From positions 51,791-115,790 of the forward strand of contig CAWDGB010000003.1 of the NCBI GenBank assembly GCA_963801715.1: 64,000 nt of DNA. Direction: 5' to 3'. The notes under the pieces were generated by a model, which was given only the letters and a program-made list of their open reading frames with translations, made no database searches and was not told the DNA's origin. Numbering within the stretch: the first letter of the stretch is position 1; each line of letters opens with the position of its first letter. Origin of the DNA: CAVVJA01 sp963801715. GTDB taxonomy: Bacteria; Actinomycetota; Actinomycetes; Mycobacteriales; Jatrophihabitantaceae. Positions 36,233 to 45,675 of the stretch are shown one piece after another. Both the position numbers and the translations under genes were made by a program.

Positions 36233-37258
36233 TCATCTGCGGCGGCCGGGGTCAAAGGTGACGTCGATGTCCTCGTAGCCCTTCGCCCGCTGCGCTTGTG
36301 CTTGCTGCTCGTACTGGCTGACGTCGCCGGCGGTGAGGTTCACATTGTCGGTGAACGGGGTCAGGAGTGACCGCGGATAAAGCTTGTCGACGCGGACAGA
36401 GTTGATCTCCGCACACAAGACCACTACCAGCGAGGTGAGGTAGAGGAAGGCGAGTAGGCCCAGCACGAGGGCGAAGACGCTGTTCGTCGCGCTCGCCTTT
36501 TTGACAACGTGGTTGACGTAGACGACGCCGAACGACTGAAGCAGCTGCCAACCGATCGCCGCGGCAACTGCGCCGGGTAGCACGTCACGGATCGACACCT
36601 TCCGCACCGTCGCAATCCGAAAAGCAAAGACGAATACGCAGGCGTTGACCGCCATCGAGCTGAGCAGTACGAACACCTTGAGCACTGTGCCGAGCGATCC
36701 TGCGCCGCTGCCGCTGAGAGCTGAAAGGACTGTGGTGCCGATGAGAGCGAGGCCCGCCGTGGCCAACAGCAGCAAACTCCGGCCACGGCTGTGTAGTGCA
36801 CTCGGTCGTAGGTTTCTCGCCACCGCCCAAATCGTGTTCATAGCGTGCTGCAGCGCCTGACCAACTCCGAGCGCTCCGTACAACGAGCCAAGCACGCCGA
36901 TCACCAGACCCGTCGCGCCACCGCCGATGTGTTCCGGATGATTCAGCTGGGCACCGACGACAGGGAGCTGACTCACCGCCGAGTCCAATACGTGCCGTTG
37001 CAACTCCGGACTACCGGCGAGCACGAATCCGAGAATCGTCGTTAGCAGGAGCAGGAGAGGAAAGAGCGATATGAAGGCGTAGTACGTCAGCAGCGCGGCA
37101 AGGAAGATGCCCGTGTCATCGATGAACTTGTATACGACGGCCAGTGGAAAACCGCTCGCGGGATGGCGGCGCTGGAATCGATCCAAACGGCCGACCCAAC
37201 CCCGTCCGTCAGCGTCCGGACCGGCCGCGATCGTTGCTGACTCGCGGTGGACACTCAC
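36233..37258 (-). CDS. YihY/virulence-factor-BrkB family membrane protein
   Basis: 341 residues. Six transmembrane helices are visible, beginning DDTGIFLAALLTYYAFISLFPLLLLLTTILGF, the signature of the YihY/BrkB family, and including LGSLYGALGVGQALQHAMNTIW and FALVLGLLAFLYLTSLVVVLCAEINSV. The function is not established; once called RNase BN, the family is now treated as a conserved inner-membrane protein. The C-terminal tail is polar. Complete length for the family. Confidence 0.93.
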   Translation of the reverse strand: MSVHRESATIAAGPDADGRGWVGRLDRFQRRHPASGFPLAVVYKFIDDTGIFLAALLTYYAFISLFPLLLLLTTILGFVLAGSPELQRHVLDSAVSQLPVVGAQLNHPEHIGGGATGLVIGVLGSLYGALGVGQALQHAMNTIWAVARNLRPSALHSRGRSLLLLATAGLALIGTTVLSALSGSGAGSLGTVLKVFVLLSSMAVNACVFVFAFRIATVRKVSIRDVLPGAVAAAIGWQLLQSFGVVYVNHVVKKASATNSVFALVLGLLAFLYLTSLVVVLCAEINSVRVDKLYPRSLLTPFTDNVNLTAGDVSQYEQQAQAQRAKGYEDIDVTFDPGRRR

Positions 37259-37478
37259 CTTTTCAGTCTTCCCACGATCGCGGTCCGTCGAACCCTGCAG
37301 TAGAACCGATGACGGATTGCAGCACCCACCACCGATCCGGCCCCCGTCCGAAGAGACTCTGTTTTGCCGACCTCGATCGCTCGACGGCGCGAACGTGCGG
37401 CCATTCGTCGCCGTCGCCCTATGCCCAGAGGCTAAGTAGACAAGCGCGGCAGAGCCCTAACCCGCGCCGTGACCGCGA

Positions 37479-38039
37479 TCACCCGGAGAAGGCTTCGACG
37501 ATTGCCATGGTGAACGCTTCAAGGTCGGCGGGTTTGCGGCTGGTGATCAGCATCCAGCCGCGCTCGCTACTCGTGACGACCTGCTTGTCCTGCCAATGTC
37601 CGCCGGCGTTTCGGATATCCGTTTCCAGGCTCGGCCAGCTCGTCAGGGTTTTGCCGGCGACGAGACCTGCCTCGATCAGGGTCCACGGGGCGTGACAGAT
37701 CGCCGCGATGGGGGTTCCAGCTGCGGCAGCGTCGGCGACAAACTTGACTGCTGCGCTATCGGTGCGCAGTTCGTCAGGGTTGGCGACGCCGCCCGGTAGG
37801 ACAACACCGGCGTACTCGGTGTGGTCAGCGGAACCGGTCGTCACGTCGACGGGAAACTTGTCGGCTTTATCGAGATGGTTGAATGCCTGCGCCGTGCCTG
37901 ATTCCGGGGCGATGAGCACCGGTGTCCCGCCCGCCTCTTGTACAGCCTGCCAAGGACCGGTCAACTCGACCTGTTCGATGCCCTCGTTGGCGACGACGAA
38001 CGCAATCTTCTTGCCCTCGAGAGGATTTCTTCTAGCCAT
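37479..38039 (-). CDS. PfpI/DJ-1-family (type 1 glutamine amidotransferase-like) protein
   Basis: 186 residues with the flavodoxin-like fold of PfpI/YhbO proteins. The nucleophile elbow AICHAPWTLIEA carries the conserved Cys-His pair; KKIAFVVANEGIEQVELTGPW at the start carries the helper glutamate. Homologues are reported as protein/nucleic-acid deglycases or stress hydrolases. Complete, one gene unit. Divergent from an SGNH relic. Confidence 0.92.
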   Translation of the reverse strand: MARRNPLEGKKIAFVVANEGIEQVELTGPWQAVQEAGGTPVLIAPESGTAQAFNHLDKADKFPVDVTTGSADHTEYAGVVLPGGVANPDELRTDSAAVKFVADAAAAGTPIAAICHAPWTLIEAGLVAGKTLTSWPSLETDIRNAGGHWQDKQVVTSSERGWMLITSRKPADLEAFTMAIVEAFSG

Positions 38040-38126
38040 GCGGGTGGTCTACCCATCCGAGCGGGTTGCCACACCGGAAACACTGAGTCGTTTGGATAGG
38101 CAGTCAGGCCGAAGTGGTCGCTGGCA

Positions 38127-38517
38127 ATGGCCAGGCGGGAGCACTGGAACCTCACGATGCGCGGCATCGGGCGCACCGGGTTCGTCAACGGCGGGTACTG
38201 CGGCAACCAGAGCTTTCCTCTCCGTGTGCGTCAAGTGGTGGCCGACCATCCGCAGATGGTCGTCGGCGAGGGTGGCCTCAACGACGCCGGTCAGTCGGGT
38301 ATCGGCGCGGCGGCACGCGCGGTGCTGGCGAAGATCCCGGCCACCACCCGCGTCGTCGTGATCGGCCGACCGACGCGCCAGGGCGTACTGGCGCCGACAA
38401 GAAGACCATCGACCGCGCGCTGGCGGAACGCGCTACGTCTCCCCGCTGCATTGGCAGCTGCAATTCGGCCCGGACGGAATCCATATGACTGCGGCAGGCA
38501 AGCTTCGTCCACGGTGA
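38127..38517 (+). pseudogene. SGNH/GDSL hydrolase remnant
   Basis: Three successive frames together spell the middle and end of an SGNH esterase: GIGRTGFVNGGYCGNQSFPLR and HPQMVVGEGGLNDAG (block III), then PTDAPGRTGADKKTIDRALA after a shift near 38370, then RYVSPLHWQLQFGPDGIHMTAAG (the catalytic Asp-His block V) after another shift near 38432. The GDS block with the nucleophile serine is missing. This is a genuine relic, because both frame changes and a 5' deletion are needed. Confidence 0.7.
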
Positions 38518-38573
38518 GCCGGTTCGACGTTGTCCGCTCAGCGGCGCGTTCACGCGATCCTTAGGCTCGACTC

Positions 38574-39977
38574 GTGGCGGCGGAGGCGGAGAACGAACCC
38601 GATCCCCGCCGCTGGCTCGCACTGATCATTTGTTGCTCGGCGCTGTTCATGACCTTGCTTGATGTGAGTGTGACGAACGTGGCGTTGCCCTCGATCGGGC
38701 GGGCGACCGGCGCGTCGCCGTCGCAACTGCAGTGGGTAGTGAGCGGGTACACCCTCGCGTTCGGCCTCGTGCCCGTGTTGTCCGGACGGCTCGGGGACGA
38801 TCACGGGCGCCGCCTGATGTTTCAGGTCGGCGTCGGAAGCTTCGCCGCGACCAGCATGCTCGCTGGGCTGGCACCGACCGCGGAGGTGCTTATCGCGGCG
38901 CGGGTGCTGCAGGGGCTGGCGGGCGGACTGATCAACCCGCAAGTGTCCGGTCTGGTGCAGCAGCTGTTCCGCAGCGACGAGCGAGGGAGGGCCTTCGGCG
39001 TGCTGGGAACGACAGTCGGGGTGGGCACGGCGCTCGGTCCGCTCGTCGGCGGCGCCCTGATCGCACTCGGCGGCCCACATGTCGGGTGGCGGCTGGTGTT
39101 CTTCGTCAACATCCCGGTCGGTGTCGCCGTGATCGTGCTGGCCCGGCGTCTGCTGCCCATGGATCGACGCCAGGGCCGGCACCGCCTCGATGTTGCCGGA
39201 GCGGCGCTGCTGGGCGGAGCGACGTTCTGCGTCCTGTTCGCCGCCGTTCAGTACGACAGCGCACGGGACGTGCGGCTGGCGCTGCTCATCATCCCGGCCG
39301 TTGTCCTACTGATCGTTTTCTTCCTCCGCGAGCGCCGGCTCACCAGGACGCAGAAGGATCCGCTCGTCGATCTTCGGCTGTTCCGCGTACCGTCATACGC
39401 CGCTGGGGTGCTGTTCGCGCTCGCGTACTTCCCGGCGATGGCCGGGCTACCGCTCGTGCTCGCCATTTACTACCAGGACGGCCTCGGTTACACGGCCCTG
39501 CAGTCCGGACTCGGCGTCACTGCGTATGCTCTCGGCAGCGCGATCGGAGCGCCTCTGGCGGGTCGCTTCGTCACCCGCGTCGGGCGGCCCCTCCTGCTCG
39601 TCGGGCTGGCCTCCTTCGCGGCCGGCGCGATCACGCTGGCCGTACTGGCCGGCTACGGCGCGGCGGCGCTAGCGCCCGGACTGTTCCTCATGGGCGCCGG
39701 ATCCGGCGCAATCATCACGCCCAACCAGGCGCTCTCACTCATGCGGATCGACCCGGTCGCCGGCAGCACCGCCGGCGGTGTCCTGCAGACCGCACAGCGC
39801 ATCGGTATCGCAATCGGACAGGCAATCATCGGCGCCAGCTTCTTCGCTGCCCTCGACCGGGGCGGTTACGCCCACGCACTTCGTGCCGGCGTCGTCGCCG
39901 CGCTCGCCTTCCTCTCCATCGCCACCGTGATCTGCGTCGCCGACCTCGTCCAAACACGACGGCGGGTACCAGCCTGA
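38574..39977 (+). CDS. MFS drug exporter, DHA2 (14-helix) type
   Basis: 467 residues. ALFMTLLDVSVTNVALPSIGRATGASPSQLQWVVSGYTLAFG and the following SGRLGDDHGRRLMFQVG (motif A) are the hallmark of the EmrB/QacA DHA2 family, with motif C at GTTVGVGTALGPLVGGALI. About 14 hydrophobic segments follow. It probably exports hydrophobic drugs or metabolites by proton antiport. No TetR or MarR partner is adjacent. Clean, complete frame. Confidence 0.93.
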   Translation: MAAEAENEPDPRRWLALIICCSALFMTLLDVSVTNVALPSIGRATGASPSQLQWVVSGYTLAFGLVPVLSGRLGDDHGRRLMFQVGVGSFAATSMLAGLAPTAEVLIAARVLQGLAGGLINPQVSGLVQQLFRSDERGRAFGVLGTTVGVGTALGPLVGGALIALGGPHVGWRLVFFVNIPVGVAVIVLARRLLPMDRRQGRHRLDVAGAALLGGATFCVLFAAVQYDSARDVRLALLIIPAVVLLIVFFLRERRLTRTQKDPLVDLRLFRVPSYAAGVLFALAYFPAMAGLPLVLAIYYQDGLGYTALQSGLGVTAYALGSAIGAPLAGRFVTRVGRPLLLVGLASFAAGAITLAVLAGYGAAALAPGLFLMGAGSGAIITPNQALSLMRIDPVAGSTAGGVLQTAQRIGIAIGQAIIGASFFAALDRGGYAHALRAGVVAALAFLSIATVICVADLVQTRRRVPA

Positions 39978-40025
39978 CCAGACTGTGCGCGCGCGACTCG
40001 GCGATGGCGGGTGATCGGGCCGATT

Positions 40026-41678
40026 TCAGAGTGGGTAGTCGCGTACGCCGCCGCCCAGCCCGACCGTAGTGACGTGCAACATCGCGCTCGCCGTTCGGAT
40101 GCCTTGCACGTGTACTGCGAGTGTCCGGCCGACCCCAAGATTGAGGCAGTGCACCGTCGTCGTGTGCAGGCCGGTGCAGCCGGTCACTGCGATACCCGCG
40201 GCGTCAACGGCTTCGATCGTCCAGCGCGTCGGCACTGTCAAGGTCACCGATGCCGCGGGGTCCGGGATCGCGACGGCGACGGCTTCTCGAACGGTTACCG
40301 GTGACGGGCTCGGCTGCGGCGGCGCCGCGGCGGCCGGCGCAGCGCCGGCCGGCGCCGCGCTCGTCACCGGAGATTGCTGCGCCGCTGGCGGGGCAGCATT
40401 CGCGGCGGGTCCGGCTGCCGCTGGGCGCGTGCCGCCGCCCGGCGCAACGGCTCCTTGGGGCAATCCGGCGGCCGGCCGCTGTGCTCGACCCGGAGGCGGT
40501 GCGCCGCCTGCCGGCGGTGCCCCGCGCGATCCGGGAGCGGACGCGACGGTGCCGTCGGGCGTGCTGGAAGCGACCGACGATTCTCCGGATCCGGTCGTGA
40601 TGGGCCCATGCGCGCCCTGGGAGGACGGTGCCGTGGAGGGGTTCGGTGCCGCGTGCGGCGATTGGTTCGGCGCGCCGCGGATGACGCCGAGTATGACGAG
40701 CAACGCAGCGATCACCGCGGCGGCGGCGACGACAGCCAGCGTCACGCTCTTGGATCTGCTCGGCCAGAATCGCTGGCTACCGGCGGGCGACGCACCTGAC
40801 TTCGCACCGGCGCCGCCTGGTGCACCACCACTACCGATCGGAGACACGCCGAATGCGGCCGCGTGCCCCGCGGAGCCGGTCGAGGACAAATAGTGGCCGG
40901 CCGCCAGCGCTCCGCCCAGGATGACTGGGGCGATCGCTGCCCGCAGCGTGTTGTTGACGTCATCGATCTCAAGCAGCACGGCACGGCATCGCTCGCACCC
41001 CGCGAGGTGCTCATCTACGGCCGCTCGGTCACGACTGGACAACGCATCGCGGAGGTAGGGGCCGAGCAGGCGCCGCGTTTCACGACACTCCTGGTTGTCG
41101 GTGGCCGCGAGGTGCTGTTGGAGGAACGCTTGCCGCAGTCGCTCCTTGGCCCGGCGGGCCCGTAACGTGACGCCGTTGGGACTGGTGCCGAGGATCGGCG
41201 CAATCTCGGCCGGCGTCTGGCGCTCCACTACCACGTGCCACAGCACCGCACGACTCGCCTCCGGCAGTGACGCCCAGGCCCGCCAGGCGGCACGCTGTTC
41301 GGCGTTTACTGCCGCGACGTCAGCAGCGGAGGGAGCCGGCTCCGCCTCCAGATCGGCCGCCTGGTCGGTGAGCGTGACCCGCGACTGGTAGGACCGCGCC
41401 GTGTCGATGGCGAACCGGCGCATCGTGCTGAACAGATAGGGCCGGAACGCGTCTTGCGGTCCGCTTCCGGCCTTCACTACGCGCAATACGCGGTAGTAGC
41501 TCTCACTGACCAGGTCATCGACGTCGCCGGGCTCGGCGACGTGCGCGGCCATTCGGCGCGCTGCGGCTTGGTGGCGGGTCCATAACTCGGCATATGCCGC
41601 GTCGTCGCCGGCGCGGACCGCAGCGAGCAGGTCGGCGTCGCTGCGCTCAACGGCGGCACTCACGTCCACACTTTGCAC
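40026..41678 (-). CDS. ECF sigma factor fused to zinc-finger anti-sigma, membrane helix and Pro-rich tail
   Basis: 550 residues in one frame. Residues 14-100 are sigma region 2 (YAELWTRHQAAARRMA, DVDDLVSESYYRVLRVV), 125-185 sigma region 4 (LWHVVVERQTPAEIAPILGTSPNGVTLRARRAKERLRQ). Residues 195-235 are a ZAS-like zinc anti-sigma domain with H224-x3-C228-x2-C231 (HLAGCERC) plus C198. A hydrophobic helix (311-333) follows, then a Pro/Ala/Ser-rich linker of about 130 residues and a small C-terminal beta domain (VTLTVPTRWTIEAVDAAG, CTGLHTTTVHC). Known ECF groups with a fused C-terminal anti-sigma exist in actinobacteria (ECF53-like). I infer a one-component, membrane-tethered regulator sensing an extracellular signal. 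The adjacent subtilase could be its target or its protease. Confidence 0.88.
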   Translation of the reverse strand: MQSVDVSAAVERSDADLLAAVRAGDDAAYAELWTRHQAAARRMAAHVAEPGDVDDLVSESYYRVLRVVKAGSGPQDAFRPYLFSTMRRFAIDTARSYQSRVTLTDQAADLEAEPAPSAADVAAVNAEQRAAWRAWASLPEASRAVLWHVVVERQTPAEIAPILGTSPNGVTLRARRAKERLRQAFLQQHLAATDNQECRETRRLLGPYLRDALSSRDRAAVDEHLAGCERCRAVLLEIDDVNNTLRAAIAPVILGGALAAGHYLSSTGSAGHAAAFGVSPIGSGGAPGGAGAKSGASPAGSQRFWPSRSKSVTLAVVAAAAVIAALLVILGVIRGAPNQSPHAAPNPSTAPSSQGAHGPITTGSGESSVASSTPDGTVASAPGSRGAPPAGGAPPPGRAQRPAAGLPQGAVAPGGGTRPAAAGPAANAAPPAAQQSPVTSAAPAGAAPAAAAPPQPSPSPVTVREAVAVAIPDPAASVTLTVPTRWTIEAVDAAGIAVTGCTGLHTTTVHCLNLGVGRTLAVHVQGIRTASAMLHVTTVGLGGGVRDYPL

Positions 41679-41793
41679 CGTAAGCCATTAGTCGTGGTGA
41701 TGCGACACGATAGGTCGTGAATGCCCGAGCACGGAGGAACGACCCGTATCCGGAACGGCGACAGATTCTCGCCACTCGACCGTCTCTAATAAG

Positions 41794-41872
41794 GGACCTC
41801 GCCGGCCCGGCCCGATGTGCCCGCGACTGTCGCGGTGGGGGGACGCAGCCGTTAGTCGAGCCGGCGAGGTCC
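41794..41872 (-). terminator. nested hairpin after the subtilase gene
   Basis: GGACCTCGCCGGC (41794-41806) and GCCGGCGAGGTCC (41860-41872) are perfect 13-base arms; a second perfect hairpin (CCGCGA-CTG-TCGCGG, 41821-41835) lies inside the loop. It begins 10 bases past the subtilase stop on the minus strand, as expected of a terminator separating it from the sigma gene downstream on the same strand. Confidence 0.65.
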
Positions 41873-41881
41873 AGGGAGCGA

Positions 41882-44800
41882 CTAGCCGATCGTGTAGGTG
41901 TAGGGCAGCGTGCTGATCACCGCACCGGTCGTGTAGAACGGAAGCCCGGTCTGCGGCCCGGTCGGCAAGGTGGACGGCGTGACGATATTCAGGTGGCCGC
42001 GGACTACGCTGCCTTTCTTGCCCTGAGGCGTGATCGTCACCTGGATGGTTCCGACCTGACCCGGCGGAATGAGCACTGGGTTGCCGAGGAGGTCTGCGGT
42101 CGGGTCGATCGCGATCCGGAACGGGTCATCCGTCGAAGACGTCACGGCTGGGTCGAAACCAGCGGTACGCATCGACGCAGTGATCGTCGTTTGTCCTGCC
42201 GGCGCGCCGGCATCGGTAAACGGACCGAGCTCGTTGACCGAGGTGAACCAGATTCCCTTGCTGATGAACCCGGACTTCTCGAATACCGTGGCGGTCGACA
42301 CGGTGCTGCCTTCCTTCGCGGCCTGCAGGTCGCCGAAGATGTCGAAACCGGCGGCAGAGCCCTGCAGCTCCACTTGAGCGGGCAGCGTGCTGCTAGCAGC
42401 AACAGTCAAGCTCGACGTGTCGGGCGGGATGATGTACACCGGCGCGTCTGTTCCGTCTGAAGGCAGCGGGAACGTGAGGCTGCCCTGAATCGGCACCGGC
42501 TGAAGTGTCTGCACCTTGTTCAATCGTGGGTCGGCACCGACCGCGATGGCCTGCACCCCGGTGTTGCGTACGAGCACCGTCGCCGTCACCGGTTGCCCGG
42601 CCTTCAGTACCTTGTTCGCTGAATTGGGCAAGCCGGTTGCCTGGGTCTGCAGGTTGTCGAAGCTGACCGTCCCGTGGAAGGCCTGGGAGATCTCGGCGCC
42701 GCTGACCGGGTTCTGCACCACCACAACCAGATGCCATCGACCGGCCAACGGGTCGGCGTCGAACAACTGGGCGTTCAGGCCGGGGCTCAGGGTGCCAGTC
42801 GAATCAAGTGTGAGGTTGCTGCCGACATCGGCCAGCTCACCGTTCGGATCGATCAGCACGACATCGACGAAGTTGTTCGGATCGCTCGCCAGCGTCAATG
42901 AGACGTCCAGATCCTGCTTGTTCTTTGGGACGTCGAAGGCATAGCTGAGCGTTTGCGCTGGCGAAACCGCGCGGGCGTTGCCGCCGGTGATGACACCGGA
43001 ATACGCGCCGCCAGCCTTGGTGTCTATCAGGGCGCGCAAGATCGCCGAGACCGACGTCTGGTGGCCATCAGAACTGGCGAACGTCACGGCGAAGTCGGTG
43101 TCACCACTGTCGGCCGGCAGCCGGAACGAGACGGTGACCGTGCGGCTCTTTCCAGCCGCAAGCGTGAACGTCGCCGGGCTGACTTGACCGGCCGGCGTCG
43201 CCCGTTGCGTATCGGTGCGCAGGATGACCGGTGCGCTGTGGTATCCGGACGGACCCGCGAACGAGTACAGCACTGCCGTCCAACGTCCGGGCGTCGGATT
43301 CCGCACGTCGACGTTGGCGTAGTTCGCTGTCGCGGTGCCGCCTTGCGGTCGGCTGTTGGCGATGAACTTGCCGGACGGGTCGAGGAGCGTCATCCGGATG
43401 ATGTCCAGCGGACCGGTGGCTTGGAACGCCATGCGTTCGAGTAGGCGTTGCGCCCCCGACGGAACGTCGAACGTCACCTCCTTGAACGCCCACGTTTGGC
43501 CGTTGTAATAGACGAACGTGGGAAGCGTGGTCGAGTCGAAGGGGACGGTCTGCTGAGACCCCGACAGGGCTGTATACCCGCGAGTTCCCGCCGCTACGGT
43601 CAGCGGCTTGGTCCCGACGTTGGTCACCGAAATCTTTCCCGATTGGGTGGAGCCCGGCTTGCCCGTCAACGTCAACTGGTCGTCGCCGGTGACCAGATTC
43701 GACGTCACGCCCGCCGGAGCTGAGCCGCCGCCCGGCCAGGTCAGCGCAGCCTCTGTCGCAGCACGGGCGTCGAGCAGCCCGGCGCCCTGCTCGTCGGCGG
43801 GCAGCCCGAGATCGGCTGCCGTACCGGTGATGATCTGCTTGACGACAGCCGGAGTCGGCGACGCGCCGTTGTGGTTCGACCGGTAGGCCTGGATGACCAG
43901 CGCCGCGACGCCCGCCGTGAGCGGCGCGGATTCACTCGTCCCGCCGAAGGACTGTAGGTCGGTCGGTTGCGGTGGTGACTGGAAGTTGAGGCAGCCGGAG
44001 AAGCCCGGCTGGCACACGGCCCAGTTGCCTTCACCCGGGGCCGCGATATCCACGGTCCGTCCGAACTGGCTGAAGCCAGATGAGGACAATGCCGAAATGT
44101 TGTCGCTGGTCCAGGTCTTGTTGGAGAAGTTGGCAGCGGCGTAGCTCGTCTGCGCGTACAGGCGGTTGTCTGTCGTCCCCGCGACCTGGATGACGTTCGG
44201 GTCGGGCGGGGAGCCGATCGTATTGGTGATCCCGGCGTCACCAGTGGACACGGTTACCGTGACACCGGCGGCAACCGCAGCGTCGTTGAAGAGGGTCAAC
44301 GCGTTGCGACTGCTGATATCCGGGTAGGCGTTCAGGCCGAACGACTCGTTGATGACATCGACGTGGTCGGTGCCGACGGCGTAGTCGATCGCCTGCAGGA
44401 TCGAGGAGTTGCTGGCGAATACCAGCCCGACCAGGCTGGCTCCGGGCGCCACACCTACGACCTTGATGTTGCAGCCGGGTGGCAGCGGGTGCGCTTGATT
44501 CACGAACTGTGAGAGATCGTGGACGACCGTTCCCTGTGCGGCGATCGACGATGCGTCGCCAAATGCCTCGCGTCCGTCCGACGGCGCGCTGGGGCCGGCG
44601 CCGGAGAAGTCCTGGTAGTCGACGAAGACATGCTCGCCATTAGGTCGGATGAAGTCGGGGTTGTTCGGATCGAGGCTATCGGCAATGAAGGCCACCTTGA
44701 CTCCCGACCCGGTGGCCAACTGCTGGGCATTCGGAGTGCCGTCAGTCGTCAATGCGCGGATCGATTGCAGAGCCTCTGGCTCGACCAACGGCTGCGCCGG

Positions 44801-45278
44801 ATCGGACGGGCACAAAGCGAACGGACCGTTGGCGTTCGCGGGCGGGGCGACCGCCGCCGGCTTCGTGGTCGAGGAAGCGGCCGTCGCGGGCTGCGCGATC
44901 GCGACCGTGCGATCCGGGATGACGGACGCCACCTGCGGGTCCTGCGCCAACGCAGCCGCCTGCGCCTCACTGACCGTTGCCGAGAAGGCGTTACCGAGCG
45001 CGAAGTGTTTGACGCGCGTCGGGGCTGTACCGGTCAACCGACTCGAGTACGGCGTCCTGGGCGCTAGTGGCACGCGTACGCCGCGGGGACATGTCGTGCT
45101 TATTGGCCGGGGTGCTCGCGAGCTGATCCCGCAGTACCACGATGACGTTCTGCGATGCGTTCGCCGCAGCCGCGGGACTCGGCGTCGGTGCGGCGTCCGC
45201 CGTCGATACGCCGGCCAGCGAGAGCGCGACAGTTACTGCTGCCGTCAGGATGGTGATCGTCCGCCGTGCGTGACCCAT
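41882..45278 (-). CDS. secreted S8-type serine protease with long C-terminal extension; one 5' frameshift
   Basis: ATG 45278 follows GGGGGAG and opens a signal peptide (ITILTAAVTVALSLAGVSTADAAPT) plus the start of an inhibitor-I9-like propeptide. Near 45030 the frame changes (VLESVDR to LTGTAPTRVKHFALGNAF), after which 1,050 residues run clean to 41882. The protease domain shows KVAFIADSLDPNNPDF (Asp), INESFG, and the serine in FGGTSESAPLTAGVAAL. The position of the canonical HGT histidine reads AAQGTVVHD, and the oxyanion region reads VSTGDAG (Asp where subtilisins have Asn). Behind it are about 600 residues of beta-sandwich repeats (LSYAFDVPKNKQDLDVSLTLA and FTLAAGKSRTVTVSFRLP). Likely a cell-envelope or extracellular protease. 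Confidence 0.85.
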
Positions 45279-45488
45279 GAGTCACTCCCCCTACGCGCCA
45301 CGGCGACTCGGGCGGCCGTGGGACGCCCGGCGCAAACTATGCCGCAAGTCACAAATGAGCCGCAAGATCCCTGACGAATGAGCAGTCTCATCGTGATCCG
45401 ACCTACGACTGCTTGTCTGACGCTCGTTGGTTGCGCTCGACGAGCCGCCTGGTGACTCCCAAGGAGGGCCTTGATTTCGGCCCGCGAC

Positions 45489-45516
45489 CTCATGTACAAC
45501 GTACGGTGTACACGAG
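45489..45516. promoter_or_regulatory. 28-bp palindrome, candidate operator of the catabolic operon
   Basis: The core TGTACAACGTACGGTGTACA (45493-45512) is symmetric at 18 of 20 positions, and the symmetry extends to 45489-45516 with 12 of 14 positions per arm. It lies 160 bases upstream of the eight-gene operon and 211 bases upstream of the divergent subtilase. Its length and symmetry suit a TetR dimer; the operon ends with a TetR gene. An AT-rich TGTAAATA at 45521-45528, beside it, may be part of the promoter. Confidence 0.55.
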
Positions 45517-45675
45517 CCAATGTAAATACCGCAAAGCGTGAAGGCGGCGAGTGACGAGGCTTGGTACATCAACGGGGCGTGCCTCGTGATCGATGCGGCA
45601 GCAGAGGTGGCCGGAACGAAGGCGCGCCGCTATTTCGGACTGCCGGACGCCTGATCACACGGGAAAGAGGACGAC

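Noticed and set aside
38732..40069. 445-codon frame overlapping the DHA2 exporter in another frame
   Set aside because: Low-complexity Arg-rich translation with no motifs; the exporter frame has every family signature.
40250..40700. Pro/Ala/Gly-rich stretch in the sigma gene as a satellite repeat
   Set aside because: No fixed period is visible; it is a low-complexity linker within one open frame.
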